A DNA stretch of 64,000 nt from an uncultured Microbulbifer sp. (GTDB lineage: Bacteria > Pseudomonadota > Gammaproteobacteria > Pseudomonadales > Cellvibrionaceae), in NCBI RefSeq assembly GCF_947504145.1, contig NZ_CANNGQ010000004.1:186001-250000 (forward strand). Direction: 5' to 3'. A model generated the notes under the pieces. It made no database searches. It saw nothing but the letters and a program-made list of their open reading frames with translations, and was not told where the DNA came from. Positions 26,340 to 36,221 of the stretch are shown in pieces. Both the position numbers and the translations under genes were made by a program. The first letter of the stretch is position 1. Each line of letters starts with the position of its first letter.

Positions 26340-28718
26340 TTAGAAAACCAAGCTCAGGTTAGCGCCAACAGTACGCGGCAACGCGAGAAACTCTTTAGAG
26401 CCATTACCAAAGTAGTTCTGTGACGGGTCTGTTCCCATATATTCCTCTTTGAATACACCGGTGGTTCCCGCTTCATTGGTGAGATTCTTAGCAAACAGTG
26501 TTGCTGTCCACCAGTCACCGGCAAGGCCAATATGGCCGTCTACAATCGCAAAGCCGTCCAGTTCTTCGGCAAAGCGCGGGCTTTCACTGGCTGCGTTGGT
26601 GGTCGACGACTGGTAGTAACCGGCCAGGCGCGCGATCAAATTAAGGCCACCGTCGCCAATCGGCGCACTGTAGTCCAGTGTGGAAGTCAAGGTATGTTCT
26701 GGAGCCCCCGGCAGCCGGGTACCTGCTCCGGTGATGTGGCCACCAATGGGCGAGATCAGATCATCATCGAGCTCCGCTTTCACATAAGCATAACCGAGCC
26801 CATAAGACAGGCTCTCGGTCAAGCTTCCTTGCAGCTCAAATTCGATACCGCTGGTACTCGCGTTTTCACCATTGGCGACAACGTAAAAACCGCTAGGCGT
26901 CGAAGTATTGATCTGGACATCATCCCAGTCGACCATAAAGGCAGCCAAGGTGTAACGTGCACCGCCTAACGTGCCCTTGATACCAAATTCGGTGTTAAGC
27001 ACGGAGTCTGAATCGTAATCAAGCCAAGCATCGCTTTCCTCAAAATTACCGGAAAGAGGCACAGCATTATTGCCGCCACGGCGATAACCTTCAGAAACCG
27101 TAACGTAGGCCATGGTGTCTTCATTGATATCGTAGGCTACGTTGCCTTTAAATAGGGTTCCCGAGTCCGCAGTGGTGCGATTCTCGTAAACAGCGTCGCC
27201 GATAACCCCCGGGCCCCACAGCGGCAAGTCCATAAACACATCGGACTCATACTCGTTATCGAAATAGCGGGCACCTAAAGTAAAGTGCAGGCGGTCGAGG
27301 TGCCAGGTGGCCTCACCGTAAATGGCATTTTCGGTGAAGTTGTCCTCGCGGTCGTAATCCCAGTCCTGATCAGTTGCAACAAGGTCGATTCCCCATGCGG
27401 CTTCCGCCCAGCGGTCAAAGCCGCGCAGGTAACTTTGCTGAGCGCCGGCTGTATCCTGATCGATATGAAAAGCGCCGAGGGTCCAATCAAAATTACCGGA
27501 CGTCTGGGAAACCAGACGTACTTCCTGAATGAATGCACTATCCTCATACTGGCGCACCGCCTGCGCCATTGGACGAGTATGGTTGTAGTAGAAACCACCA
27601 ATCCATCCCAGTTGCGCGTAAAAGCCAGTATTTTCAGAAATTGATTCACCAACGTGATCGTATTGAGAAGTGGCTGAAGTCAAGGTCGCAAAGCCGAGAT
27701 CGATATCGACTTCCAAGGACGTCATATCGGCTTCACGGCTGGACGGTTCAAGTTGGATAGACCCATTTTCGTAGTCATCGTACTGGTTGCCGAAACCATC
27801 ACTACCCAGAGTTTGTTGACGTCGACCACCGATATCATCTTCCTGCATCATATGGGTCAGCACAGCTTCAATCTTTTCGTTGGGCTGCCATAACGCTGCT
27901 ACTTTGGCATATTTGATATCGACGGTATCGGCATCCTCCACGCTGCGATAATCCGCATCAGGTGAAAGTACACCATTCGGAGCGGTCGGCAGGCCTTCAT
28001 TGTCAAGTTGGTATACATTGACGTAATCGACTACACCCGCGCTATTAACAAAGCCCGCTGCTGCACGCACCGCAAAATTATCGGACAGCGGCACATTTAC
28101 TACTGCATCACTGTAGTAATTCAGCCCCTCCGAACCGGCGGTAGAAGAAACACCCGAGTTGAGATTAACCTCTGCACCTTCAGTGCTGGGCTTACGGGTA
28201 ATATAACGTACGGTACCGCCAAGTGAGCCAGAGCCATACAGAGTGCCTTGAGGACCGCGCAAAACCTCTACGCGCTCGAGGTCCTTCAAAATGAAGTTTG
28301 CGTATACCGGAGTACTGTTGATGTACGTGGACACGGTAGGCGAAGCTGAAAGTGCATAATCACCAAGAGCAGAACCGTCAACGTTTAAACCACGAATCAT
28401 GATTCCGTTGATCACACCAGAGTTACGACTACCCCGATCGACAACAGCGACACCGGGAATACTACGCATCAATTCCGCTTGGTCAGTGATTTGAGCGGAT
28501 ACTAGTTCATCACCAGAAACCGCAGAAATATTGTAAGGAATATCCTGCATCGAAGCTTCACGACTGGTTGCCGTTACGATGATTTCTTCGATCGGTCCCT
28601 CGCTCTCTGTTTGTGCGAAAGACACCTGCGACACACTGAACAATGCTCCGGCAGACACTGCCGCTACGGCGCTGGCCAAAGTGGATTTGCTAAACCCCTG
28701 CTTGATTGGTTGTTTCAT
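26340..28718 (-). CDS. TonB-dependent outer membrane receptor
   Basis: The ATG at 28718 has AGAGG upstream and opens a signal peptide (STLASAVAAVSAGALFSVSQ, cleavage near FAQ-TE). The TonB box region EEIIVTATSREAS is at about 45-57. The plug domain follows, with QAELMRSIPGVAVVDRG, RGLNVDG and VEVLRGPQGTLYGSGSLGG, then a beta-barrel that ends with FSLVF-like aromatic termination (ANLSLVF). The length (792) is normal. It imports a large or scarce substrate, powered by TonB-ExbBD. Plug features resemble the catechol/complex-organic receptors of Cellvibrionales and sphingomonads rather than classical siderophore receptors. The amidase and carrier next to it suggest an amide or nitrile-containing organic substrate. 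Confidence 0.9.
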   Translation of the reverse strand: MKQPIKQGFSKSTLASAVAAVSAGALFSVSQVSFAQTESEGPIEEIIVTATSREASMQDIPYNISAVSGDELVSAQITDQAELMRSIPGVAVVDRGSRNSGVINGIMIRGLNVDGSALGDYALSASPTVSTYINSTPVYANFILKDLERVEVLRGPQGTLYGSGSLGGTVRYITRKPSTEGAEVNLNSGVSSTAGSEGLNYYSDAVVNVPLSDNFAVRAAAGFVNSAGVVDYVNVYQLDNEGLPTAPNGVLSPDADYRSVEDADTVDIKYAKVAALWQPNEKIEAVLTHMMQEDDIGGRRQQTLGSDGFGNQYDDYENGSIQLEPSSREADMTSLEVDIDLGFATLTSATSQYDHVGESISENTGFYAQLGWIGGFYYNHTRPMAQAVRQYEDSAFIQEVRLVSQTSGNFDWTLGAFHIDQDTAGAQQSYLRGFDRWAEAAWGIDLVATDQDWDYDREDNFTENAIYGEATWHLDRLHFTLGARYFDNEYESDVFMDLPLWGPGVIGDAVYENRTTADSGTLFKGNVAYDINEDTMAYVTVSEGYRRGGNNAVPLSGNFEESDAWLDYDSDSVLNTEFGIKGTLGGARYTLAAFMVDWDDVQINTSTPSGFYVVANGENASTSGIEFELQGSLTESLSYGLGYAYVKAELDDDLISPIGGHITGAGTRLPGAPEHTLTSTLDYSAPIGDGGLNLIARLAGYYQSSTTNAASESPRFAEELDGFAIVDGHIGLAGDWWTATLFAKNLTNEAGTTGVFKEEYMGTDPSQNYFGNGSKEFLALPRTVGANLSLVF

Positions 28719-28846
28719 GATGCCCTCTGCTAGGTCTGGTTCTGTTATTTTGATTGGTCTTGTCTGGTGAAACTGCACCGACTTTTGTTGTGATTAGTTT
28801 TATATCTGGACCCTGGCCCATACCTAGTGCCAGTTAGTCTACAACG

Positions 28847-28857
28847 ACTGGTCCAGT
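28847..28857. promoter_or_regulatory. Palindromic CTGGTCCAG site upstream of the TonB receptor gene
   Basis: ACTGGTCCAGT is an 11-bp odd palindrome, 129 bp upstream of the receptor ATG. A related CTGGACC lies at 28806-28812. The same CTGGnCCAG core recurs at 29843-29851 in the amidase/MFS gap, which suggests one regulator for the cluster. Confidence 0.45.
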
Positions 28858-28908
28858 TTGTTGTGAGTGAAAAATCATCCTGTGAAAATGAATTCTGTGT
28901 GGCCAGTC

Positions 28909-29766
28909 TTACTCCGGCACTTTCAGCTCACCGAGCTGCTCCAGCGCGGGTGATACAGCGCCGGGTTGGTATTGTGGGTAGCGCACTTTACCGTCGCGGA
29001 AACTTTTCAATGTCTGGCCAAGGCCTTTCATTCCGCGCTCTCGCACCTGGGTAACTTTTTCTACATCGAGGTACAGAGAGATAATTTCTTCCTCTGTATC
29101 CGCTTCGTGGAGAGTATCTCCTTCCGGGCCGACGACGATGGAGCGACCATTACCCTGTGCGCCGGCACCGTTCACGTCGATGATGTAGCACTGATTCATA
29201 ACGGCGCTGGCACGCACCATGGAGAGCTCGTCCTTGCGGTCGATGGTGTCGGTTTTGGTGGGATGGATGATGACCTCTGCACCCATCCAGACCATGGCTC
29301 GCGTGGTTTCCGGGAACCACATGTCATAACAGATTGAGACACCAAAGCGGCCGATTTCCGGCACGTCAAAAACGACGAACTGATCACCGGCGGTAACGCC
29401 TTTCTCATAGGGAAGGAACGGATAAATCTTGCGATAACGGGACACCACTTCCCCATCGGGATTGATCACCGGCGTGGTATTGAATACGGCGCTGCCGCAT
29501 TTTTCGTACATAGAACCCGGGATCAGCCAGATACCAAGCTCCCGTGCGGTCCGACAAAAAGCGTCTTCCTCGGCGGAGGGCAGTTCCCGTGCATGCTGAG
29601 CACCCACACCGCGCAGAGCCAGTTCACTCAGCACAATCATCTTGACCCAGGGGTAGCGCAATTTGGTGCGCTGGATCTTCTGCAGCAACAACTCAAGGTT
29701 GTCTGCCTCATCCAGCTTCAATTGCAGCGCTGCTATTCCGAAAGACCTGCGGTTGCTACTCATCAC
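28909..29766 (-). CDS. Carbon-nitrogen hydrolase (nitrilase superfamily amidase)
   Basis: The 285-residue protein has the full nitrilase triad: E48 in LSELALRG, K113 in YRKIYPF and the nucleophile C146 in SICYDMWFPE. The CYDMWFPE form, with Tyr-Asp after Cys, is common in amidases and carbamoylases rather than true nitrilases. The protein should hydrolyse a non-peptide C-N bond in the cytosol. It lies between the TonB receptor and the divergent MFS carrier gene, so it probably works on the imported substrate. The receptor start and the end of this gene are 190 bp apart. Confidence 0.85.
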   Translation of the reverse strand: MMSSNRRSFGIAALQLKLDEADNLELLLQKIQRTKLRYPWVKMIVLSELALRGVGAQHARELPSAEEDAFCRTARELGIWLIPGSMYEKCGSAVFNTTPVINPDGEVVSRYRKIYPFLPYEKGVTAGDQFVVFDVPEIGRFGVSICYDMWFPETTRAMVWMGAEVIIHPTKTDTIDRKDELSMVRASAVMNQCYIIDVNGAGAQGNGRSIVVGPEGDTLHEADTEEEIISLYLDVEKVTQVRERGMKGLGQTLKSFRDGKVRYPQYQPGAVSPALEQLGELKVPE

Positions 29767-30080
29767 ACCGGTTCCTGATTCTGGATTATTGGTTTTGATT
29801 TTCTGGGACTATCCAGAGTGCCTGTCGTGGCCTGGATCAATACTGGCCCAGAGCCCGGCACAGCTATAGGGCCAGATGAGCGAGAGGCATGAGTCCAAAA
29901 GGCTTTCCTGCCCCCTTGAACGGTGATTGGATCCACCGAGAGCATCCATCTGGCACTATCCCGCGCGCTGTAATAAGTTAGCGTTGGTCCGGTACAGGAA
30001 TCGTTCGCGCCCAGTGAGCACCCGCGCAGACGCCATAACAATCACAAGAACAAAGCCGATTAAATTTCGCCGGAGTACCC
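29767..30080. promoter_or_regulatory. Divergent promoter region of amidase and MFS genes, with operator-like repeats
   Basis: No gene is supported in these 314 bp. TCTGG-N6-CCAGA forms a perfect inverted repeat at 29802-29817. CTGGCCCAG at 29843-29851 matches the palindrome upstream of the TonB receptor, and GGGCCAG at 29869-29875 is its inverted partner 19 bp further on. The cluster of TGG/CCA half sites looks like a regulator landing area. No regulator gene is visible in the cluster. Confidence 0.45.
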
Positions 30081-31316
30081 ATGCAAAACCCTGCCAGATC
30101 CGCAGCAACAGACGCCCCCGACTCGGGCTATTCCGGCAATCAAGTTCCACAACCTGATGCTTCGGCAGGATTGCTGGTAAGCAATGGCTGGATTGCGAGT
30201 ATTTTTCTCGCCTTTCTTTCCTCTGCCGGGCTCTACTACGTCAATATTTTTCCGGTGATTGTGGATGCGCTGATGGCAGGCGCGGGCCTGAGTGCGGAGC
30301 AGGCGGGCCAGATCACCTTTGCCAACACCATGGGTGCGGTAATCGGTGCGTTTACGGTTTCCTGGCTGATCCGACATATTCCCCGCTGGAAACGTGCCGC
30401 CGCCATTCTCCTATGCTGCTCCATCGGCATGGATGTACTGACCATTCAGCTCGCCAATCTGGACCTGCTGATTCCCCTGCGGCTGGTGCACGGGATGCTC
30501 GGTGGTGCGTTGGTGGGACTGGGTTTTGCGGTGATTGCCCGCAGTGGTATCGCAGGGCGCAGTTACAGCATGGTGTTACTGGTGCAGTACACCGGTGGCG
30601 CCATCGGGGTGGGATTTCTTCCGGCGCTTGTGGCCGAGCACGGCACATATGTGCCCTTTTATGCCCTGATCACCTTCAGCGCGATCACGCTGTTGATGCT
30701 GCCATTGATAGCGGACTACCCGCTGCCTACCGAAGAAGAAAAGCGCGTACAGGCAGAAAACAGGGTGCCACTGCCAATGCTCCCTATTGCGGTAACACTG
30801 CTGGCGCTGTTCTGCTTCCAGTTTGCCAACATGGCTCTGTTCGCGTTTATTTTTGATCTTGGCAAGTCTTTCGATTTGCCGCTTGGCTTTATCAGCCAGA
30901 CTCTGTTCTGGGCGAACCTGATCGCGATCGGCGGTGCGGCACTGGCGGCTGTGACCGGGCAGAAACTCCCCCTGGCCAAACCTTTGGCGATCGCGCTAAT
31001 CATCACCCTGGTGGGTTTGCTGATGTTTGTTTTCAGTGATATTCGCCCGGTATTCATTCTCGCCAACATCGTGACCGGAATGACCTGGGCCTTCTGCGTA
31101 CCCTATTTTCTCACCATGGCATCGCGCTTTGATGCCGCCGGTCAGATGGGCGCTTTTGGCGGGTTTGCGTCCAAGCTCGGGCTCGCTTGTGGCCCGCTGG
31201 TCGCGGGGTACTTTATTACCGGTGGGGGTAGCTACACGCAGCTGATTATTCTGGCGACTACGGTGCTGGTGATCTGCCTGGCCGCTGTTCCCGCAGCCGC
31301 CAGGCTGGATCGATAG
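30081..31316 (+). CDS. MFS transporter
   Basis: The 411-residue protein has twelve predicted membrane helices in two halves, with a charged cytosolic loop in the middle (LPTEEEKRVQAENRVPLPM, about 215-233). This is the major facilitator fold. WLIRHIPRWKRAA near 92-105 is the loop 2-3 segment. It is divergent from the amidase gene across the palindrome-rich gap and ends 8 bp before the convergent oligoribonuclease gene. It probably moves the substrate or the product of the TonB receptor/amidase pathway across the inner membrane; this is inference from position. Confidence 0.8.
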   Translation: MQNPARSAATDAPDSGYSGNQVPQPDASAGLLVSNGWIASIFLAFLSSAGLYYVNIFPVIVDALMAGAGLSAEQAGQITFANTMGAVIGAFTVSWLIRHIPRWKRAAAILLCCSIGMDVLTIQLANLDLLIPLRLVHGMLGGALVGLGFAVIARSGIAGRSYSMVLLVQYTGGAIGVGFLPALVAEHGTYVPFYALITFSAITLLMLPLIADYPLPTEEEKRVQAENRVPLPMLPIAVTLLALFCFQFANMALFAFIFDLGKSFDLPLGFISQTLFWANLIAIGGAALAAVTGQKLPLAKPLAIALIITLVGLLMFVFSDIRPVFILANIVTGMTWAFCVPYFLTMASRFDAAGQMGAFGGFASKLGLACGPLVAGYFITGGGSYTQLIILATTVLVICLAAVPAAARLDR

Positions 31317-31324
31317 CCACCCAA

Positions 31325-31867
31325 TCAGCTCATGCGGAAGAAATGTTCCCGGTAGTGCTTGAGCTCGTTGATGGAATCGTGAATGTCATCCAGGGCGAGA
31401 TGTGAAGAGGTTTTCTTGACCCCATCGAGCACATCCGGGCGCCAGCGCCGCGCCAGCTCCTTCACCGAGCTGACATCCAGATTGCGGTAATGGAAGTAAC
31501 GCTCCAGTAGCGGCATATACTTCACCAGGAAGCGTCGGTCCTGGCCGATGGAGTTGCCGCACATGGGCGATGCACCCTCGGGCACCCACTGTTGCAGGAA
31601 CTCAATGGTATCCCGCTCGGCCAGGTGCTCACTGATCTGCGACTCTTTCACCCGCGCCACCAGTCCGGAGCCACCGTGCTGCTCCGTGTTCCAGTCGTCC
31701 ATGGCGTTCAGCAGTGCATCGCTCTGATGAACCGCCATCACCGGCCCCTCCGCCAGCACATTCAGCCGAGAATCCGTCACCACGGTGGCGATCTCGATGA
31801 TGCGCTCCTTCTCAGGATCGAGGCCGGTCATTTCCAGATCGATCCAGATCAGATTATTCTGATCCAC
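31325..31867 (-). CDS. orn: Oligoribonuclease
   Basis: The GTG at 31867 is preceded by AAGGAG and yields 180 residues, the usual Orn length (E. coli 181). The longer frame to 31936 is not needed. DEDDh exonuclease motifs are present: [10 protein letters not shown] (D10, E12), [11 protein letters not shown] for the second Asp, and [11 protein letters not shown] for the last Asp/His pair. Orn degrades 2-5 nt RNA remnants and linear pGpG from c-di-GMP breakdown, and is essential in many gammaproteobacteria. It is divergent from rsgA. Confidence 0.97.
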   Translation of the reverse strand: MDQNNLIWIDLEMTGLDPEKERIIEIATVVTDSRLNVLAEGPVMAVHQSDALLNAMDDWNTEQHGGSGLVARVKESQISEHLAERDTIEFLQQWVPEGASPMCGNSIGQDRRFLVKYMPLLERYFHYRNLDVSSVKELARRWRPDVLDGVKKTSSHLALDDIHDSINELKHYREHFFRMS

Positions 31868-31983
31868 AATAGTCTCCTTAATTGCCGCTGACGGCGCCAT
31901 TATCAGTGAGGATAGCGGGCAAGTTACCGCAACCACCTATCGATGCAAGTTATAATCCGGCGCTTTCCGCAAACCGAGCCCTC

Positions 31984-33015
31984 ATGAGCAAACGCAAACT
32001 CAACCGCCGCCAGCAGTGGCGTATCGCCAAAATCCAGGAGGAGCGGGAGGCCCGCGCGCGCAAGCGTGAGGAAAACCTCGAGCAGGCCGCGGAAATCGGC
32101 GACCTGGGGGCAGAGCAGACCGGCCTGGTCATCGCCAACTATGGCACCCAGGTCCTCGTCGAAAGCGTATCCGACAGCCGGTTACGACAGCGCTGCCACG
32201 TGCGCGCCAATATCGAAACCCTGGTAACCGGCGACACCGTGGCCTGGAATCCCGCTACCGGTGAGTCCACTGGCGGCCTCGGCGTGGTCGGCGCTCGCCT
32301 GCCCCGTCACTCGGAACTGCAGCGCCCGGACCGCTACGGCGATATGAAAACCGTGGCCGCGAATATTGACCGCATTCTGATCGTCATCGCACCCTTCCCC
32401 GAGCCGTTCGCCAACGCCATTGACCGCTATCTGGTGGCCGCGGAAACCACCGGTATCCAGCCGCTGCTGCTACTCAACAAAATCGACCTGATTGACGACA
32501 GCAATCGCGAAGAACTTGAAGAACTATTGGCGCCGTATCCGGATCTCGGCTATCCGGTACTGAAGTTATCCACCAAGACCGGGGAAGGCCTCGACGGGCT
32601 GCTCAAAACGCTCGCCGAAGGCACTAGCGTCTTTGTCGGCCAGTCCGGCGTCGGCAAATCCTCCCTGATCAACGGCCTGCTTCCGGGCACCGATGCCCGT
32701 ACCGGCGCCCTGTCGGAAGCCACCGGCAAAGGCACCCACACCACGACCGCCGCGGAACTGTTTCACCTGCCCAGCGGCGGCGATCTGATAGACTCCCCGG
32801 GCATCCGCGAGTTCGGCATCTGGCATATGAGCGAGCAGGCACTGCTGGAAGGCTACGTCGAATTCCGCCCGTTTATCGGCTACTGCCGCTTCCGCGACTG
32901 CCGCCACCAGAGCGAACCCGGTTGTGCCATTCAGGGCGCCCTGGAGTGCGGCGACATCAGCCAGCGGCGCATGGACAGCTTTCTACATTTGCGCAACAGC
33001 CTGGAAAACGACTGA
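31984..33015 (+). CDS. rsgA: Small ribosomal subunit biogenesis GTPase RsgA
   Basis: The 343-residue protein is a circularly permuted GTPase. NKIDLIDD (G4) comes before GQSGVGKSSLI (G1, about residues 219-229), then the SPG of LIDSPGIREFG. A lysine/arginine-rich N-terminus is followed by an OB-fold domain. The C-terminal zinc site is in CRFRDCRHQSEPGC (C-x4-C-x-H-x5-C). RsgA checks the decoding centre in late 30S assembly. The start ATG at 31984 fits the family N-terminus (MSKRKLNRRQQ). It heads the unit rsgA-rhodanese-psd-MFS. Confidence 0.96.
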   Translation: MSKRKLNRRQQWRIAKIQEEREARARKREENLEQAAEIGDLGAEQTGLVIANYGTQVLVESVSDSRLRQRCHVRANIETLVTGDTVAWNPATGESTGGLGVVGARLPRHSELQRPDRYGDMKTVAANIDRILIVIAPFPEPFANAIDRYLVAAETTGIQPLLLLNKIDLIDDSNREELEELLAPYPDLGYPVLKLSTKTGEGLDGLLKTLAEGTSVFVGQSGVGKSSLINGLLPGTDARTGALSEATGKGTHTTTAAELFHLPSGGDLIDSPGIREFGIWHMSEQALLEGYVEFRPFIGYCRFRDCRHQSEPGCAIQGALECGDISQRRMDSFLHLRNSLEND

Positions 33016-33048
33016 GCAAACCAAAGGCCACTCAACAAGGAACCCCAC

Positions 33049-33855
33049 GTGAGCGATGTACCCCTGATCCTCGAACCGGAACAACTGGCACCACTGCTGG
33101 AGCACGAAGAAATCCGCGTCGTCGATTTAAGCGCGCCGGCCAACTACCAGGCCGGACACATCCCCGGCGCCCTCGGCCTCCCCTTCCAGGCCCTCATGGC
33201 CGGCACACCTCCGGCCCCGGGTAAACTGCCCTCCGTCGAGCGCCTCACCCAGGTCATGCGCGCCATCGGCCTCACCCCCGACACCCACATCGTCGCCTGC
33301 GACGACGAAGGCGGCGGCTGGGCCGCGCGCCTGCTGTGGACCCTCGAAGTGATTGGCCACAAAAAATACAGCTACCTGAACGGCGGTATGATCGCCTGGA
33401 AAAACGCCGGTCTACCGCTTACCAACGAAGACGTATCCGTCACCCCCAGCAGTATCGATATTCAGATTGCCAACGATGCGCCAATGATCGACGCGGAACA
33501 AATCCAACAGCGCCTGACTCAAAACGACCTGCAAATCTGGGACGCCCGCTCACCACAGGAGCACTCCGGTGAACGGGTACTGGCAATGAAAGGCGGGCAC
33601 ATTCCCGGCGCGATCAATTGTGAGTGGACACAGCTGATGGATCCTCAACGGGATCTGCGGATTCGCAAAGATGCGAAAGAATTTCTCGCCACACTGGGGA
33701 TTGATGGGAAAAAAGAAATCGCGACCCACTGCCAGAGTCACCATCGATCGGCATTTACGTGGTTGGTGGGGAAATCTCTCGATTTTCCGATCAAGGCCTA
33801 CCCGGGCTCTTGGAGCGAATGGGGCAACCTGCCGGATACGCCAGTGGAGAATTAA
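33049..33855 (+). CDS. Tandem-rhodanese sulfurtransferase
   Basis: The 268-residue protein has two rhodanese domains, about 8-130 and 150-268. The active one is the second, with CQSHHRSAF at about 229-237 holding the persulfide Cys. In the first domain the loop reads CDDEGGGWA, which may or may not be active. It starts with GTG at 33049 after AAGGA. Single-subunit thiosulfate or 3-mercaptopyruvate sulfurtransferases of this length are encoded next to rsgA and psd in related gammaproteobacteria. It moves sulfane sulfur to cyanide or thiols. Confidence 0.87.
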   Translation: MSDVPLILEPEQLAPLLEHEEIRVVDLSAPANYQAGHIPGALGLPFQALMAGTPPAPGKLPSVERLTQVMRAIGLTPDTHIVACDDEGGGWAARLLWTLEVIGHKKYSYLNGGMIAWKNAGLPLTNEDVSVTPSSIDIQIANDAPMIDAEQIQQRLTQNDLQIWDARSPQEHSGERVLAMKGGHIPGAINCEWTQLMDPQRDLRIRKDAKEFLATLGIDGKKEIATHCQSHHRSAFTWLVGKSLDFPIKAYPGSWSEWGNLPDTPVEN

Positions 33856-33958
33856 GCTTCTTGCTATCGCTCACTGGATTCTCGCCTTCGCGGGTATGAC
33901 GATGACTGTCGGTCTGAGCCTTCGATCTCGCTAACGAAGAACAAAAACTTAAATCGCA

Positions 33959-34078
33959 GGTCAGGTGGCGGGGATTCGTTTTCGAAAGCGTCGCAAACAG
34001 GATGTTTGCGCCGCAGCGCCCAGGGATGGGTTCACAGCGGTTTCGAAAACGAATCCCCGGCGCCTGACCGCCACAGAA
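33959..34078 (+). repeat. Variable-arm palindromic element, copy D (subfamily 1)
   Basis: The outer arms 33959-33987 and 34041-34069 pair at 27 of 29 positions. The inner hairpin CGCAAAC / GTTTGCG (33992-33998 with 34004-34010) has loop AGGAT. The second motif CCCAGGGATGGG is at 34019-34030, and the tail CCGCCACAG at 34068-34076. The arm contains GATTCGTTTTCGAAA, close to GATTCATTTTTGAAA of copy A, and both are paired. It sits between the rhodanese gene and psd, 103 bp after the rhodanese stop. Confidence 0.9.
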
Positions 34079-34106
34079 CTACAACCAACGGGACCACAAA
34101 ACCCCA

Positions 34107-34958
34107 ATGCACCCGAAACTGTTTATCTTCCTGCAATACATCACCCCCCAGCACCTACTCTCCCGCGCCGCTGGATGGCTCGCCGAAACGCGTATCGGCG
34201 GCATCAAAAATCCATTCACCAAATGGTTCGTGGAAAAATACCAAGTCGACATGAGTGAGGCGCTTGAGGAAGACTACACCGCCTATACCTGCTTCAACGA
34301 CTTCTTCACCCGCGCCCTCAAAGACGGCGCCCGCCCCATCGTCGAAGGCACAGGCACCATCGCCGGCTGCGCCGACGGCGCCATCAGCCAACTGGGTGAA
34401 ATCCACAACGGCCGAATCTTCCAGGCCAAAGGCCAGGACTACAGCCTGCTCGAACTGGTGGGCGGCGATCCAGAAGTCGCCTCCCAATTCACCGGTGGTA
34501 AATTCGCCACCGTCTACCTGTCACCCAAAGACTACCACCGCGTACACATGCCGCTCGACGGCGTACTGCAGCGCATGATCTATGTGCCCGGCGAACTGTT
34601 TTCCGTAAACACCACCACCGCTGAAAATGTCCCGCGCCTGTTCGCCCGCAACGAGCGCCTCGTGTGCATCTTCGACACCGCCGCCGGCCCCATGGCCATG
34701 ATCCTCGTTGGTGCCATGATCGTCGCCGCCATCGAAACCGTCTGGGCCGGACAGGTGGCGCCCATCAAACGTCAGATCCAAACCACCCGTTACGACGAGC
34801 AAAAACCTATCGCACTGAAAAAAGGTGAAGAGATGGGCCGCTTCAAGCTCGGCTCTACAGTGGTACTGCTGTTTGGTGCCGACAAGGTAAATTGGCTGGA
34901 AGAATTGGCTGCGGAAACACCCGTTAAAATGGGTGAGCACTTCGGGGATCTCGCTTAA
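34107..34958 (+). CDS. psd: Phosphatidylserine decarboxylase proenzyme
   Basis: The 283-residue protein is a class I PSD proenzyme. The self-cleavage motif LGST is in [12 protein letters not shown] at about 248-259; cutting before its Ser makes the pyruvoyl cofactor. [10 protein letters not shown] near 148-157 holds the catalytic His and GAMIVAAI is conserved. It turns phosphatidylserine into phosphatidylethanolamine at the inner membrane. Its ribosome site is weak. It follows rsgA and the rhodanese gene, but copy D intervenes, and the MFS gene starts 5 bp after its stop. Confidence 0.95.
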   Translation: MHPKLFIFLQYITPQHLLSRAAGWLAETRIGGIKNPFTKWFVEKYQVDMSEALEEDYTAYTCFNDFFTRALKDGARPIVEGTGTIAGCADGAISQLGEIHNGRIFQAKGQDYSLLELVGGDPEVASQFTGGKFATVYLSPKDYHRVHMPLDGVLQRMIYVPGELFSVNTTTAENVPRLFARNERLVCIFDTAAGPMAMILVGAMIVAAIETVWAGQVAPIKRQIQTTRYDEQKPIALKKGEEMGRFKLGSTVVLLFGADKVNWLEELAAETPVKMGEHFGDLA

Positions 34959-34963
34959 CCAAA

Positions 34964-36190
34964 ATGCCAGCAGTCCCCGCATTTATCCGCAGCAACCCCA
35001 AGCTAGCATTCTTCGCACTGGTCGCGGTCGCCGCCTCCGGCTTTGGTCAGACATTTTTCATCGCCATTTTTGGCGGCGCCCTGCGCGAAGAATTCCACCT
35101 CAGCAACAGCTGGTATGGCGCCAGCTACAGCGCAGCAACATTACTGTCGGCGTTCGTATTGTTAAGCGCGGGCACACTGATCGATCGCTGGCCACTAAAA
35201 CGCGTGGCGATACTCGGTGTCTTGTTACTCAGTGCCGGCTGTATCACCCTCGCCAGCGCACACAGCGCCTGGATGCTTCTGCCCGGGTTTTTCTTGCTGC
35301 GCTTCGCCGGGCAGGGGTTTATGACCCACATGGGAATGACCACGGCCGGACGCTATTTCACAGCCAATCGCGGAAAAGTCATCGCGCTCGCCGCACTGGG
35401 CTTCCCCATCGCCGAGGCACTACTGCCTACCGGCGGCTCCCTGATGATTGCTGGCAGTGGTTGGCGCAGTGTCTGGCTGGCTTCCGCAGCGGTGTTAATC
35501 GTCGCAGTGTTACCGACTCTGATATGGCTGGCCGGCGATACCGGCAAACACGATGGGCAAAGCAGCACCGAAAATACCACCAGTAAAAGTGACTACACCC
35601 GCGCTGAGGTGCTGAAAGACCCGGGGTTCTACTGCCTGTTGCCCGCCGCGCTGATGACGCCCTTTGTGGTTACCGCCATCCTGTTTCACCAGGCCGCGAT
35701 CGCCGACGAACGCGGCTGGTCAATGGCGGTGCTCGCCGGCGCATTTGGCAGTTATGCCGCAGGTCACCTGCTTGCACTATTATTTGCCGGGGGACAGGTG
35801 GACCGTTACGGCGCCCAGCGCAGCCTGCCGTTGGCACTGATCCCGATGATCGGCGCGCTGGTACTGCTGGCGCTGTGTAATGCCAGCTGGGTTCCCTATG
35901 TGTATCTGGCGCTGATCGGTATTGCCCAGGCGGGAACCGGCACCGCCGGTAGCGCGCTTTGGCCCGAGCGCTACGGCAGCAGTCACCTCGGCGCTATCCG
36001 CTCCGTATCACAGGCAGCTATGGTGTTCTCCACCGCGGCATCACCGCTGCTGCTGGGCTTTCTTCTCGATCGGGGATGGGATGTTCAGGGAGTGGGGCTA
36101 CTGTTCGCGGGACTTATTCTGGCGGCCTGCCTTCTTACCTTGCTGGCACCGATGACCGCAAAGCAGAACCCACAGGAAAGCGCCGCCTGA
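34964..36190 (+). CDS. MFS transporter
   Basis: The 408-residue protein has twelve hydrophobic helices. The typical loop GTLIDRWPLKRVAI at about 68-82 matches the MFS GxxxDRxxxR signature, and an internal loop of charged residues (TGKHDGQSSTENTTSKS) divides the halves. It resembles oxalate/formate antiporter-type carriers, but the substrate cannot be told. Its ATG lies 5 bp past the psd stop, so it is co-transcribed and probably coupled with psd. It is convergent with the HD-GYP gene. Confidence 0.8.
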   Translation: MPAVPAFIRSNPKLAFFALVAVAASGFGQTFFIAIFGGALREEFHLSNSWYGASYSAATLLSAFVLLSAGTLIDRWPLKRVAILGVLLLSAGCITLASAHSAWMLLPGFFLLRFAGQGFMTHMGMTTAGRYFTANRGKVIALAALGFPIAEALLPTGGSLMIAGSGWRSVWLASAAVLIVAVLPTLIWLAGDTGKHDGQSSTENTTSKSDYTRAEVLKDPGFYCLLPAALMTPFVVTAILFHQAAIADERGWSMAVLAGAFGSYAAGHLLALLFAGGQVDRYGAQRSLPLALIPMIGALVLLALCNASWVPYVYLALIGIAQAGTGTAGSALWPERYGSSHLGAIRSVSQAAMVFSTAASPLLLGFLLDRGWDVQGVGLLFAGLILAACLLTLLAPMTAKQNPQESAA

Positions 36191-36221
36191 AGTTGCGGAA
36201 ACCGAGAAAAAATAACGGGAA

